64,000 nucleotides of DNA from Spartobacteria bacterium. GTDB taxonomy: Bacteria > Verrucomicrobiota > Verrucomicrobiia > Chthoniobacterales > UBA10450. Positions 1 through 9,245 of the stretch are shown here, one piece after another (the first letter of the stretch is position 1; each line of letters starts with the position of its first letter). The notes under the pieces are model-generated. The model was given only the letters and a program-made list of their open reading frames with translations, had not been told where the DNA came from and searched no databases. The stretch covers positions 265,046 through 329,045 of the forward strand of contig PMSN01000003.1 of assembly GCA_003167555.1 (NCBI GenBank). Reading direction: 5' to 3'. The position numbers and the translations under genes were made by a program.

Positions 1-1206
1 ACCGACAAGGCGACGATGGAATGGGAATCGCCGGAGGACGGAACGCTCACGGAGATCTACGTCGAAGAAGGCGGCAAGGTAAACGTCGGCGACAAGATCG
101 CGTTCATCGGCGGCGAAGGCGAGGCGGCTCCGGCCGAGGCGAAGGAAGAGAAGAAAGAGGCGAAGCCGGAAGCGAAAGAGGAAAAAAAAGAACAGACGGA
201 AACCGAGAAGCCCGCATCCGCGAAAGAAAAAGAAGCCGAGACCGCGCCGCCGCAGGAAAGTAAAAAAGAAACAAAAGCAGCGGAACCGAAAAAACCGGCA
301 GCGGCAAAACCAGAAGAGAAGGCGCCCGCGACCGGGGAATCACGCGTGAAAGCTTCGCCGCTGGCGCGTCGCGTCGCGGCTGAACTCGGTGTCGATATTT
401 CATCGGTGAAAGGCAGTGGTCCCGATGGCCGCGTCACCGAGACCGACGTGCGTGCGGCTTCGAAATCCAAAGGCGCGCCGAAGCAAGCGGCCGCGCCACA
501 GATTCAAGCGGGCGAAGGCGCGCGGATCAACTTGAGCGGCATGCGCAAAATCATCGCGGAAAGATTGGTCGCGAGCAAAGGTCCGGTGCCGCATTTCTAT
601 TTGAACATCGAGATCGACGCGGGCCCGCTCATGGCGGCGCGGGCCGAATTGAAATCGGCGGGTGAAGGATCCGACTCGGCGAAGATCACGGTGAACGATT
701 TCGTCCTGAAGGCATCCGTCGAAGCGGCGGCCCGCGTGCCGAAAGCAAACGCGTCGTTCGATGTCGACGCGATCGTGCAATACAGCGATGTGAATCTCGC
801 GATCGCCGTGGCGATCGAAGACGGATTGGTCACGCCCGTCATTCGCGCCGCGCAAGGCAAATCGCTCCGCGAGATCAGCGAAGCGGTGAAAGATTTGGCG
901 CATCGCGCGCGCAACAAGCGGATGAAACCGGAGGAATTCCAAGGAGGCACTTTCACCGTCTCGAATCTCGGCAGCTACGGCATCGACAATTTTTCCGCGA
1001 TCATCAATCCGCCCCAGGGCTTCATTTTGTCGATCGGGGCGATCGTGAAGAAAGCGGTGATCGACAACTGCGACCAAATTGTAGTCGGACAGCGGATGAG
1101 CATCGGCATGAGCTGCGATCATCGCGTAATCGACGGCGCGCTCGGCGCGGAATACTTGAAGGAACTCCGCCAGTTGCTCGAGAACCCGGCCCTGCTTCTG
1201 ATCTAG
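1..1206 (+). CDS. pdhC: Dihydrolipoamide acetyltransferase (E2) of pyruvate dehydrogenase, 5'-truncated by the window edge
   Basis: E2 core of a 2-oxoacid (probably pyruvate) dehydrogenase: it moves acetyl groups from E1 to CoA through a swinging lipoyl lysine. Reading is open from base 1, so the true start lies outside the window. The first visible residues are TDKATMEWE, the lipoyl-attachment motif, with the modified lysine at visible residue 3. An Ala/Glu/Lys/Pro-rich linker follows (about residues 40-110), then a peripheral-subunit-binding domain (about 114-150, VKASPLARRVAAELGVD), then the catalytic domain ending with the CDHRVIDGA motif (His near residue 374) that carries the catalytic His/Asp. 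Family membership is certain. Pyruvate specificity is inferred from overall resemblance, because no E1 or E3 gene is visible here. Confidence 0.95.
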   Translation, partial: TDKATMEWESPEDGTLTEIYVEEGGKVNVGDKIAFIGGEGEAAPAEAKEEKKEAKPEAKEEKKEQTETEKPASAKEKEAETAPPQESKKETKAAEPKKPAAAKPEEKAPATGESRVKASPLARRVAAELGVDISSVKGSGPDGRVTETDVRAASKSKGAPKQAAAPQIQAGEGARINLSGMRKIIAERLVASKGPVPHFYLNIEIDAGPLMAARAELKSAGEGSDSAKITVNDFVLKASVEAAARVPKANASFDVDAIVQYSDVNLAIAVAIEDGLVTPVIRAAQGKSLREISEAVKDLAHRARNKRMKPEEFQGGTFTVSNLGSYGIDNFSAIINPPQGFILSIGAIVKKAVIDNCDQIVVGQRMSIGMSCDHRVIDGALGAEYLKELRQLLENPALLLI

Positions 1207-1216
1207 TCGTTAGGCC

Positions 1217-1576
1217 ATGGAAACTCCTCCGAAAAAGAGTTTCTGGATGGTGCCATTCTCAATCCACGCCACGCGCGGATTGCTGCGCGACGAGCGTTCG
1301 CGCCGGAAGACGATGGCGGTTTCGTTGCTCGTCGCGATCCTCATGCTAGTGGGCGGCTTGACGTTTTTGCGCCCATGGTTAAATCCCCACGAGCATCCTT
1401 GGCGGTTCATTCTCTTCTGGTTCGCGTGCGCTTGGGAAACAATCCTCGTTTTGTTGCTAGCGCTCTTGGATCTGCTCTTAGTGCGGGCGCAGACTCGGGC
1501 CGAGCGAAAACTTTTGCGCGAACAGTTTGGGAAAGGCAGTAGCCCCGGATCGCCAGACAAGCAGGACGATAATTAG
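1217..1576 (+). CDS. Small membrane protein, unknown function
   Basis: A 119-residue protein with two hydrophobic segments (about residues 34-52 and 62-90) separated by a short Pro/His-containing loop. The N- and C-terminal tails are charged (Arg/Lys-rich after the second segment, ending PDKQDDN). It starts 10 bases after the E2 stop codon on the same strand, so co-transcription with the dehydrogenase gene is likely. Its stop region overlaps the end of the convergent YfhO-like gene by 4 bases. I do not recognise a family. The regular start, its position behind E2 and the clear membrane pattern support a real gene. Confidence 0.65.
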   Translation: METPPKKSFWMVPFSIHATRGLLRDERSRRKTMAVSLLVAILMLVGGLTFLRPWLNPHEHPWRFILFWFACAWETILVLLLALLDLLLVRAQTRAERKLLREQFGKGSSPGSPDKQDDN

Positions 1577-3966
1577 GCTCCGTGCGCCAGGCGAAGTCGT
1601 GGCCAGCGCCAGACGCCGGCCGCCAAGATCAAAAGCGACCCAAGACTGACTGCCATACCGGCGGCCAGATAGGGATTGCGGTAATTTAGTTCCACCTTGT
1701 GTTCGCCGGCATCCAGGGCCACACCAAGTAATCCAACATCCACTTTGAGCACCTCCGCGGGCTGGCCATCCTGCACGGCATGCCACCCGCGATCGAACGG
1801 CGTTTGAACCACGAGCACGCTCTTCCTCTCGAGGAGCACTTTGCCTTCGATCCGCGTTTGCTCGAAGCGGGTAAGATCAAGAGCCGCCCCACGGCGTGCC
1901 GCGACCACTTCGGCCAACGACGAGTTCCTTATCTCCTGCTCCAAATCGGAAAGTGCTATGAGCGAAAGACCGAGTTTCTCCGCCTCGCTTTGGTTTGAGA
2001 GAACGACAGCCCGCAGGAGCACTTCCGCTTTTTCGGCAGCCGGCAACGGCCGAAATACTTCCTCTGGCACATAGCGGGCAAATGTCAGGCCGAGCGGAAG
2101 AAACAATTCATTGCTAAGAAGATAGATCTCGCCGTAACGGCCTATACCCTCGTATTGCCCTGCGGTGTAAAAAGGCGCGGGATCCTCCGTCAGAACATAT
2201 TTCTCGCCAGCGAAAATCGACAGGGCGGCGTGCCCCATTAAGCCGAGCGACCAACGCGTGCCTGATTCGGAATTGGGGGGCAATGCATCTACAGCGATCA
2301 AGAAATTGATATAGTTAAGATTGTTAAAAGAGCTGTAAGAAGGAGTCCCGTAGTAGCCGAAGACCATGGCATCATTGAGACTGAGCCAGGAGCTGGGCGC
2401 GGAGGCGTAAAGTTTAGTTATGCGAAAGAACTTCTCGCGGTCGATCGACCTAATATGGCGGACGGCGTCCACTGTCTCGTCGTTGTAGCCAGTCCGCTCC
2501 GTAAGCTCGGCCTTGGTAAGCGTCTTACGATTAGAAACGGTCGGCGAGTCGAATCGAACGAGCTCAATGGCTGCCAGCAATACCATGCACCAGGCGGTTA
2601 GTCGTTGTTTTCGCAAGAGCTGTCCGCAGATAAATAGCGCACCATATAAGACCAAAAAGATCGTAGCTTCTCGCCTCAGATTAGAATCGATATGTGCCTG
2701 GAGATCTTTGAAGGGCAAAAAGGGTACGGCGAGAAGCGTCCCAATCGTTCCGGCCAAGAGCCAGGGATTCAAGCGCTGGCCCTCAACATAGTTTGAGAAA
2801 GCCGTCATGCTGAGCACGAGTACTCCGAGAATCGTGAAGAGTGAGTGTGCACGATAGTAATCGCCCTGGAACAACCAAAACAGATGTCGAAACCATGGAA
2901 AGGCGATCGTAAGAAGGATCCCAGCAACAAGGAGCGCGTAGATAAGCCGGTGGCGCGGCGCAGCGCCGACAAACACTTGAGGAAGAATAATAAGGCAAAT
3001 CAAGCCACAATAGGTCACTGGCGCTTCCAGGTAGTTCCGCCATCCCTGAAAGTCATCGCCGGTTCCGAGCATATCATTCGCGAAGAACCGCAAAGCAGCA
3101 GTGACGTAGTGCAAGGACGATTCGAAACCAAAAATTGGCAGAGCGCTGAGAGATCCCACCGATGATGTCGTCCCCGAGCCACGGGGGCTGTTTAAGGCGG
3201 CATAAAGGTTGGGCCCAAGAAGAATTGCCGCGAGGCCCACGCCAAGGACCGCGGCGCCAGCAAGTATGACGCACGTCCGCACGACGACTCGCGGTTGCCA
3301 TCCTTTATGCCCAATCACCCTTGCCGGTACGTAAACGGACAGAAAAAGCGCAGCAAAATAGAGATAGAAAGCGCCTAACAAACCAACGAAACCAACTGCC
3401 AGCGCCAGGATAAACCAGAGACCTCGCTTTACCGCGACTTCGGCTGCCAACAGAAGCGCGGAAAAGCACACGACTTCATCTGAGAGGCCATGCCAACAGC
3501 TGCCCATGCACATGTAAGCTGAATAGGCGAACAGCAACGCGCCAAGAAGCGAAGCAGGCAGCTTCAAGTTGCGCAGTTGAAAAAAACAAAACAATGAAAG
3601 TCCCGCAAACAGGCTCCTGGCCAGGTGCTCATAGATAAGGGCGTGAGCGATAAATTGTCGCGGGAGCCAGGCGACAGGATGCAGGAGAAAAAAGCCCATC
3701 AGGTAGAAGATATCCTGGCCCATTCCTACACGGAACGACCAGGAGGGAAGGCCTTCGTTGCGAACATAGTCAGAGAAGTGAACAAATTGCGGGTAGGAGA
3801 AATTCAGTGAGTCACTTCCGATGTCCGTGTAAAGAAGGACTGAGTCGCCGAAGAGGAAATTGCGAAATATGGCGATGCCTACAAGGAGCAGCGTCGTCGC
3901 AGCGAGCAACAGATGAAGCGCCGCCCGGAGCGCACACTTCTTTTCTATTCGAGGGAATTCTTGCAT
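1573..3966 (-). CDS. YfhO-like polytopic membrane protein (copy 1 of a tandem pair)
   Basis: A 797-residue integral membrane protein of the YfhO type. These are GT-C-like proteins linked in some bacteria to adding sugars from polyprenyl-phosphate donors to cell-wall or surface polymers. The N-terminus is one hydrophobic helix followed by a loop with FLFGDSVLLYTDIGSDS, then about a dozen membrane helices to residue ~480. A long extracytoplasmic domain follows, then a last helix near the C-terminus (SLGSLLILAAGVWRWPRL). The neighbouring upstream gene encodes a close paralogue, nearly identical over the last ~130 residues, so the two arose by tandem duplication. A family 2 glycosyltransferase lies just upstream on the same strand and could supply the lipid-linked sugar. 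The substrate is unknown. Confidence 0.8.
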   Translation of the reverse strand: MQEFPRIEKKCALRAALHLLLAATTLLLVGIAIFRNFLFGDSVLLYTDIGSDSLNFSYPQFVHFSDYVRNEGLPSWSFRVGMGQDIFYLMGFFLLHPVAWLPRQFIAHALIYEHLARSLFAGLSLFCFFQLRNLKLPASLLGALLFAYSAYMCMGSCWHGLSDEVVCFSALLLAAEVAVKRGLWFILALAVGFVGLLGAFYLYFAALFLSVYVPARVIGHKGWQPRVVVRTCVILAGAAVLGVGLAAILLGPNLYAALNSPRGSGTTSSVGSLSALPIFGFESSLHYVTAALRFFANDMLGTGDDFQGWRNYLEAPVTYCGLICLIILPQVFVGAAPRHRLIYALLVAGILLTIAFPWFRHLFWLFQGDYYRAHSLFTILGVLVLSMTAFSNYVEGQRLNPWLLAGTIGTLLAVPFLPFKDLQAHIDSNLRREATIFLVLYGALFICGQLLRKQRLTAWCMVLLAAIELVRFDSPTVSNRKTLTKAELTERTGYNDETVDAVRHIRSIDREKFFRITKLYASAPSSWLSLNDAMVFGYYGTPSYSSFNNLNYINFLIAVDALPPNSESGTRWSLGLMGHAALSIFAGEKYVLTEDPAPFYTAGQYEGIGRYGEIYLLSNELFLPLGLTFARYVPEEVFRPLPAAEKAEVLLRAVVLSNQSEAEKLGLSLIALSDLEQEIRNSSLAEVVAARRGAALDLTRFEQTRIEGKVLLERKSVLVVQTPFDRGWHAVQDGQPAEVLKVDVGLLGVALDAGEHKVELNYRNPYLAAGMAVSLGSLLILAAGVWRWPRLRLAHGA

Positions 3967-4031
3967 GATTGTTGGCTATCCCAGCGTAGAAATAATAGGC
4001 CTGGCTCCCCTGATAAGAAATAAGGGGCGCT

Positions 4032-6395
4032 TCACGCGGTCGCGCCTAATCGGGGCCAACGCCACACGCCAACCGCCAAAATTAGAAGCGACCCAAGACT
4101 AACTGCTGTCCCGGTGGCTAGATAGGGATTGCGGTAACTTAGTTCAACCTTGTGTTCGCCTGCTTCCAAGACGACGCCAAGTAATCCAACGTCAACTTTG
4201 AGCACCGGTGTAGGCTGGCCATCCTGCAAAGCATCCCACCCGCGATCGAACGGTGTTTGGATCACGAGCACGCTTTTCCGCTCGAGAACCACTTTGCCTT
4301 CGATCCGCGTCTGCTCAAAGCGAGTGAGATCGAGGGCCGTCTTCCGGCGGGTCGCCACAACTTCAGTCAACGAGGAATTCCGGATCTCCTCGTCCAAATC
4401 GTAAAGCGCTATTGGCGAAAGCCCGAACTTCTCTCCTTCGCTTTGGTTTGAGAGAACAACACTCCGCAAAAGCGCTTCCGGCTTTTCGCGAGCGACGAGC
4501 TTAAGAAAAATATCTTTCGAGATGTAGCGATCGAACGCGAGCCCAAGCGGAAGGAAGCGGGCATTGCGAAAGAGGTAGTCCCTGCCGTAGCGCCGCACGA
4601 ATTCGTACTGCTCCGTTCGCTGGAGGTAAATCGGATTTTCCACCAGCGCATATTTTTCGCCCGCGAAAAGAGCGAGCATGGGATTATTCAGCAAGCCCAC
4701 GGAATAACGCGTTTCGATTTCCGTCGTAGGCACAACAGCTTCCGTCGCGGCGAGAAAGTCGATGTAGTTAAGGTTATTGAATGAGCTGTAATAAGGCGTG
4801 CCGTAGTAACCAAAGATCATCGCATCGTTTAGACTCGGCAATACTCCCAGACTCGATGGGCGAATTTTCGTGACGCGATAGAAGCTGCTGCTGTCGCCGG
4901 CCTTAATGTCCCCAATAGCGTCCACCGTTTCGTCGTTGTAGCCGACGCGCGACTGGAGCTCCTGCTTGCTGACCGTGCTCCGGTTCGAAACCGTGATGCG
5001 ATCGAAAAGAGTGAGTTCAAAGACGGCAAGGAGAACGATGATCCATCCGGTAACCTTTGTCCGCCGCAAGAACTGGCCCGCTCCGAGCAGTCCGGCATAA
5101 CAAACGAGAAAAATTATCGCTTGTTGTTTTAAGACAGGATCGATGCGGTCCTGCATTTCCTTCACCGGCAAGTAAAGCGCTCCGATGACGACAAGAGTTG
5201 TGGCGGCAAGAAGCCATAGATTTAGGGGACGCCCTTCGACATGGTGCGAGAAAGCTATAGCAGCGAGAGTGATCAACCCAAGGATCGAGAAGAGCGAGAG
5301 GGCGCGGTAATAGTCACCCTGAAAAAACCAGAAGAGGTATCTGAACCAGGGGAATATTGTAGTGAGAAGCAGGCCCGCAAGGAACAATCCGTAGACCAGT
5401 CGGTACCGGCGACTCGCGCCGATGAATGCCTGGGGAATGACGATAAGGCAGAGCAACCCGCAATAGGTTAAAGGGGCTTCGAGATAGTTCTGCCATCCTC
5501 GAAAAGATTCCGCGGTGCCGAGAATGTCATTCGCGAAAGGCCTCAGTGCGGCGGTGACGTAGTGCAAGCGTGATTCGAAACCGAACACCGGAAAAGAACT
5601 CAACCTGGCAGCGAAAGAGGAGGCGCCTGATCCGCGCGGACTGTTTACGATTGCGTAAAGGTTCGGGAGCGTGAGGATGGCGCTGAGGCCAGCGCCGAGC
5701 GCGGCGCCGCCGGCGAGAGGAAGAGAAATCCGCAGGATGGTTCGAGGTTGCCATCCGCATTGCCCGAAAAGCCGGGCCGGAACGTAGAGCAACAGGAACA
5801 ACGCGCCGAGGTAAAGATGGAATGCATCGATTGCGCCTAGCAAAGCTACCACCGGAGCCAAAACAAACCACCGGCCCCGTTTCAGAGCTACTTCAGTAGC
5901 GAGTAGAAGTCCGCTGAAGCAAACAACCTCGTCGGCCAGCGGATACCAGCAAGCGCCCATGCACATGTACGCGGAGAAGGAGAGCAGCAGGGAACCGAGA
6001 AGTGAGGCGGCCGGTCGCAAGCCGCGCAATTGGAAAAAGCAAAAGAACAACAAGCCTGCGAGGAGGATTTTCGCCAGATGTTGAAAGACGAGTGCCTGGG
6101 CGATCAGCGTTCTGGGAAGCCAGGTAACAGGTTCCAGGATCAGGTAACCTGCCAGGTAGGAAAGATCCTGTCCCATCCCCGTGTAAAAAGACCAGGAAGG
6201 AAAGCCCTGGCTGCGCACGTAATCCGAGAGGTGAACAAACGAAGGGTAGTAATCGTTGATCGAGTCGCTGCCGGCATCCTTATAAAGAAGCAAGGCATCG
6301 CCAAAGAGAAAGTCGCGAAAGATCAACCCGCTCAGGAGCAGCAGGCAGAGTCCGGCGAGGACGAGGAGGGCGCGCGGGCGGAGCTTATCCTTCAC
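4032..6395 (-). CDS. YfhO-like polytopic membrane protein (copy 2 of a tandem pair)
   Basis: Paralogue of the downstream gene with the same order of parts: N-terminal helix, FLFGDALLLYKDAGSDS loop, multiple membrane helices, extracytoplasmic domain and a C-terminal helix. I place the start at a GTG (6395), giving 787 residues. It overlaps the end of the upstream glycosyltransferase gene by 11 bases and lines up with the paralogue's N-terminus. An ATG at 6485 is in frame but would overlap that gene by about 100 bases and add a sequence with no counterpart in the paralogue. The gene is almost certainly co-transcribed and translationally coupled with the glycosyltransferase. Family assignment is good, function is inferred from family only, and the exact start is uncertain. 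Confidence 0.78.
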   Translation of the reverse strand: MKDKLRPRALLVLAGLCLLLLSGLIFRDFLFGDALLLYKDAGSDSINDYYPSFVHLSDYVRSQGFPSWSFYTGMGQDLSYLAGYLILEPVTWLPRTLIAQALVFQHLAKILLAGLLFFCFFQLRGLRPAASLLGSLLLSFSAYMCMGACWYPLADEVVCFSGLLLATEVALKRGRWFVLAPVVALLGAIDAFHLYLGALFLLLYVPARLFGQCGWQPRTILRISLPLAGGAALGAGLSAILTLPNLYAIVNSPRGSGASSFAARLSSFPVFGFESRLHYVTAALRPFANDILGTAESFRGWQNYLEAPLTYCGLLCLIVIPQAFIGASRRYRLVYGLFLAGLLLTTIFPWFRYLFWFFQGDYYRALSLFSILGLITLAAIAFSHHVEGRPLNLWLLAATTLVVIGALYLPVKEMQDRIDPVLKQQAIIFLVCYAGLLGAGQFLRRTKVTGWIIVLLAVFELTLFDRITVSNRSTVSKQELQSRVGYNDETVDAIGDIKAGDSSSFYRVTKIRPSSLGVLPSLNDAMIFGYYGTPYYSSFNNLNYIDFLAATEAVVPTTEIETRYSVGLLNNPMLALFAGEKYALVENPIYLQRTEQYEFVRRYGRDYLFRNARFLPLGLAFDRYISKDIFLKLVAREKPEALLRSVVLSNQSEGEKFGLSPIALYDLDEEIRNSSLTEVVATRRKTALDLTRFEQTRIEGKVVLERKSVLVIQTPFDRGWDALQDGQPTPVLKVDVGLLGVVLEAGEHKVELSYRNPYLATGTAVSLGSLLILAVGVWRWPRLGATA

Positions 6396-7155
6396 GCGTC
6401 GGTAGCTCTGTGCGCTCGGGAAACAAACGTCCGCGGCCGCGAATTTTTGCCCAGCGATATTCGAAGGCGGTGCGGATACAGCCAAGGCCGTAACGCACGC
6501 TTCTGCGAAAATTTATTGAAGAAGCTTCGGGCATGTACCTGGCCGGACAGGTAACTTCTCCTATGGCGCAATCCAGCCAAAGGACTTGGGCCAGGATTTC
6601 GTTGTCGAAAACAAAGTCGTCCGAGTTATGTTCGAGAGGCAGACGCTCGAGCAACTCGCGGGCAAAAGCGCGATAGCCAGTGTGGTACTCCGAGAGCTTC
6701 GCGCCGAGCAAGAGGTTCTCGAACAAAGTCAGGAAACGGTTGGCGACATACTTCCAAAGCGGCATTCCGCCGCGAAGCGCGCCGTTGCCAAGAATGCGCG
6801 AGGCCAGCATGCACGGATAAAGCCCGCTGGCGACGAGCGATGCCATGGCGGGAACCAGCCGAGGTGTGTATTGATAATCGGGATGGATCATGATGACGAT
6901 GTCGGCGCCGGCGGCAAGGGCGAGGCGGTAGCAGGTCTTTTGGTTTCCGCCATAACCGCGGTTCATGGGGTGAACGTCCAGTTGCACCTGCGGGAGCGTG
7001 CGCGCGATGGCAACGGTGTCATCATGGCTGGCGTCGTCCACGATGATGACCAGATCGACGATGCCTTGGGCCATAACCTCATCGTAGGTTTGGCGTAACG
7101 TCCGCGCCGCATTATACGCGGGCATGACGACAACAACTTTCTGTCCGTTCAGCAT
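6385..7155 (-). CDS. Family 2 glycosyltransferase, dolichyl/polyprenyl-phosphate mannose synthase-like
   Basis: A 256-residue GT-A fold glycosyltransferase. The N-terminus VVVVMPAYNAARTLRQTYDE is the usual nucleotide-sugar binding strand-loop. VIIVDDASHDDT and HPDYQY supply the acidic residues expected for nucleotide and metal binding in the DPM1-like branch. There are no strong membrane helices, so it probably works at the inner face of the membrane, moving a sugar from an NDP-sugar to polyprenyl phosphate. It leads a minus-strand unit with two YfhO-like proteins, which fits a pathway in which the lipid-linked sugar is used on the outer face. The donor sugar cannot be read from the sequence. 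Confidence 0.88.
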   Translation of the reverse strand: MLNGQKVVVVMPAYNAARTLRQTYDEVMAQGIVDLVIIVDDASHDDTVAIARTLPQVQLDVHPMNRGYGGNQKTCYRLALAAGADIVIMIHPDYQYTPRLVPAMASLVASGLYPCMLASRILGNGALRGGMPLWKYVANRFLTLFENLLLGAKLSEYHTGYRAFARELLERLPLEHNSDDFVFDNEILAQVLWLDCAIGEVTCPARYMPEASSINFRRSVRYGLGCIRTAFEYRWAKIRGRGRLFPERTELPTREG

Positions 7156-7200
7156 CAGTTCACCTCGGGTCGCGCGGCATTTGCATCAGGAGTTGGCCTA

Positions 7201-9138
7201 CTAGGGTAGAGCCGACATAAAGCGGCGATCGCGAAAGGCGGCGCCCGATTGATATAATTGGATTTGGTCACGAATGGAATCGGCCAGCGCGGCGTTGCGT
7301 TCTGCGGCAGCCAATTCCATGGCGCGCTGGCCGGTCTTTATCGCGTCGGCGAATCGACCAGTCTCAGCATACGCGGCCGCCAGGGTCGCGGCGATGCGGG
7401 GCTTTGTTTTTTGAGTAAGAATGTCCGCACGTTCCGCCAAGGCGACTGCCTTCGCGCCGTCACGAGTGAGCGCTTCGGGCCAGGTCGCAAGAATCCAGGC
7501 CATGTTATTCAGAGCTTCAGTATCGTTGGGATCGATTTCCAAAGCTCTATTGTAATGGGAAAGGGCCTCCGTGGCCCGTCCCATTTGCAAATAGGTATTA
7601 CCCAGATTGAAGTGTGCGTCAGCGAAGTTGGGTTCGATTTGGAGCGCCTGCTGGAGATGGGCCAGGGACTCGTTTAGCTGGCCCATTTCCAGAAAGAAAA
7701 CCCCCAGGCTCGAGTGAATGGGCGCCTGGTTGGGCGCGATTCGCAATGAATTTTGGAAATGCATCATCGCCTCGCTCATCTTTCCCTTGGCGTAGCAAGC
7801 TTGCCCGAGATTTCCTTCGGCGATGATGTTATCCGTAGTGCAAGAGAGTGCGTGGGACCAGAGTGTCTCGCTGTCCCGCCAGTAAGAGGCCTGAGCGCGC
7901 GCGCAGACTACTAGAGCCGCAAGGATGACGCTGGAGAGACTGGCGAGGAGCACGCGTCGATAACGCCAGCCAGCGCAAAGCTCCATCGCCCCCCATGTCA
8001 GCACCAGATACAAACCAATTTGTGGAAGATAGGTATAACGGTCCGCACGCGCCTGATTGCCCACTTGCAAGATCCCGATGACCGGCCCGAGCATGACCAG
8101 ATACCAAAGCCATCCAGTCACGAGATAGCGGTGCCGGCGTAGGAAAAAAACGGCCACTGAGACACCGGCCATTAGAACGATCGACAACGCAATGCTCGCT
8201 AACCCAAGACGGACTTCCTCCCATGGGTACAAGACGGCCAGATCCGCCGGCCAGAATATTTGGCGTATATAATCAGTGTAAGCCACGGCGGCGTTGCCCA
8301 ACCGCAACGGCAGGGTAATCCTCGAGACGGGCGCCATCGATTCTCGCTGAGCGAAAAGCGTGACGATGCAGGACGCGATAACCAATCCGAGCAATGGCAA
8401 TTTTTCCAAAAGCAGCCGCCGGGGAATTCTTGGCTGCCCGCCGTCCTGGTGGAGCGTGGCAAAACGATTGAGAGGCCAGTAATCTAATAGGAGAAGGACA
8501 AAGGGCATGCTCACCAGCATCGGTTTGCACATGAGGCCCAGGGCAAAGAACAGGACGACGAGTCCGTAACGGAAAGGCGATCGCGGCGCACGAGCGTAGC
8601 GCACATATGCCGAGATGGTGAGCATGAAGAACAGACCACTGAGCACATCCTTGCGCTCTGCCACCCACGCCACCGATTCCACGCGCAAAGGATGAACCGC
8701 AAAAATCGCTGCGACAAAAGCGCTGCGCCAAAGAGCGCCCGTCATTTGGCGCAGAACAAGAAAAAGCAGGATTGCGGTGGCAGCGTGAAGGAGAGTGTTG
8801 GTGAGATGATGTCCGCCAGGATTCAAACCGTAGAACTGGCAGTCCAGCATATGGGAAATCCAAGTCAGTGGATGCCAGTTCGAGGAATGCACGTGGGTAA
8901 AGGCCCAGGCAATTCCTTCCAGCGTTAGACCTCGGACCACCTGAGCGTTTTTGAAGACATACTCGGGGTCATCATAGTTAACGAAGTCGTGGCGAAGCGT
9001 CTGCCCGAAGACCAGCCAGATGATTGCGGGCAGAAAGATGCAGATGGCAGGAACGGTCCAGCGGGCGGGCAAAAACGCGCTCGTGTCGCCCGCCACTGCC
9101 TTTGTTGGGCTGAGAGTTTTTTTTGACCTGCGACTCAT
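7201..9138 (-). CDS. Membrane glycosyltransferase-like protein with C-terminal TPRs (TMTC-like)
   Basis: A 645-residue protein. After a Lys-rich N-terminus come about ten membrane helices (residues ~25-425) with a first loop containing NYDDPEYVF. A paired-acidic loop of this type marks GT-C and TMTC/PMT-like glycosyltransferases. Further family-like motifs are SSNWHPLTWISHMLDC and HPLRVESVAWVAERKDVLSG. The C-terminal ~200 residues form tetratricopeptide repeats (for example AHFNLGNTYLQMGRATEALSHY). The start is ATG 9138 (MSRRSKK); an upstream in-frame start at 9252 would run into the divergent dgt gene. It sits just downstream in the same glycan-related neighbourhood as the YfhO-like pair. 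Protein or lipid glycosylation is the likely role; the substrate is unknown. Confidence 0.75.
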   Translation of the reverse strand: MSRRSKKTLSPTKAVAGDTSAFLPARWTVPAICIFLPAIIWLVFGQTLRHDFVNYDDPEYVFKNAQVVRGLTLEGIAWAFTHVHSSNWHPLTWISHMLDCQFYGLNPGGHHLTNTLLHAATAILLFLVLRQMTGALWRSAFVAAIFAVHPLRVESVAWVAERKDVLSGLFFMLTISAYVRYARAPRSPFRYGLVVLFFALGLMCKPMLVSMPFVLLLLDYWPLNRFATLHQDGGQPRIPRRLLLEKLPLLGLVIASCIVTLFAQRESMAPVSRITLPLRLGNAAVAYTDYIRQIFWPADLAVLYPWEEVRLGLASIALSIVLMAGVSVAVFFLRRHRYLVTGWLWYLVMLGPVIGILQVGNQARADRYTYLPQIGLYLVLTWGAMELCAGWRYRRVLLASLSSVILAALVVCARAQASYWRDSETLWSHALSCTTDNIIAEGNLGQACYAKGKMSEAMMHFQNSLRIAPNQAPIHSSLGVFFLEMGQLNESLAHLQQALQIEPNFADAHFNLGNTYLQMGRATEALSHYNRALEIDPNDTEALNNMAWILATWPEALTRDGAKAVALAERADILTQKTKPRIAATLAAAYAETGRFADAIKTGQRAMELAAAERNAALADSIRDQIQLYQSGAAFRDRRFMSALP

Positions 9139-9245
9139 GCAATTGCCGTAGGGTTGCCCGCAATGTGGAAAATTCAACAGGGCCGATTCTTCCGGCCGGT
9201 GAACTCCGGACTCGCAAACGATGCACAACGACCAATAATCCCGTC

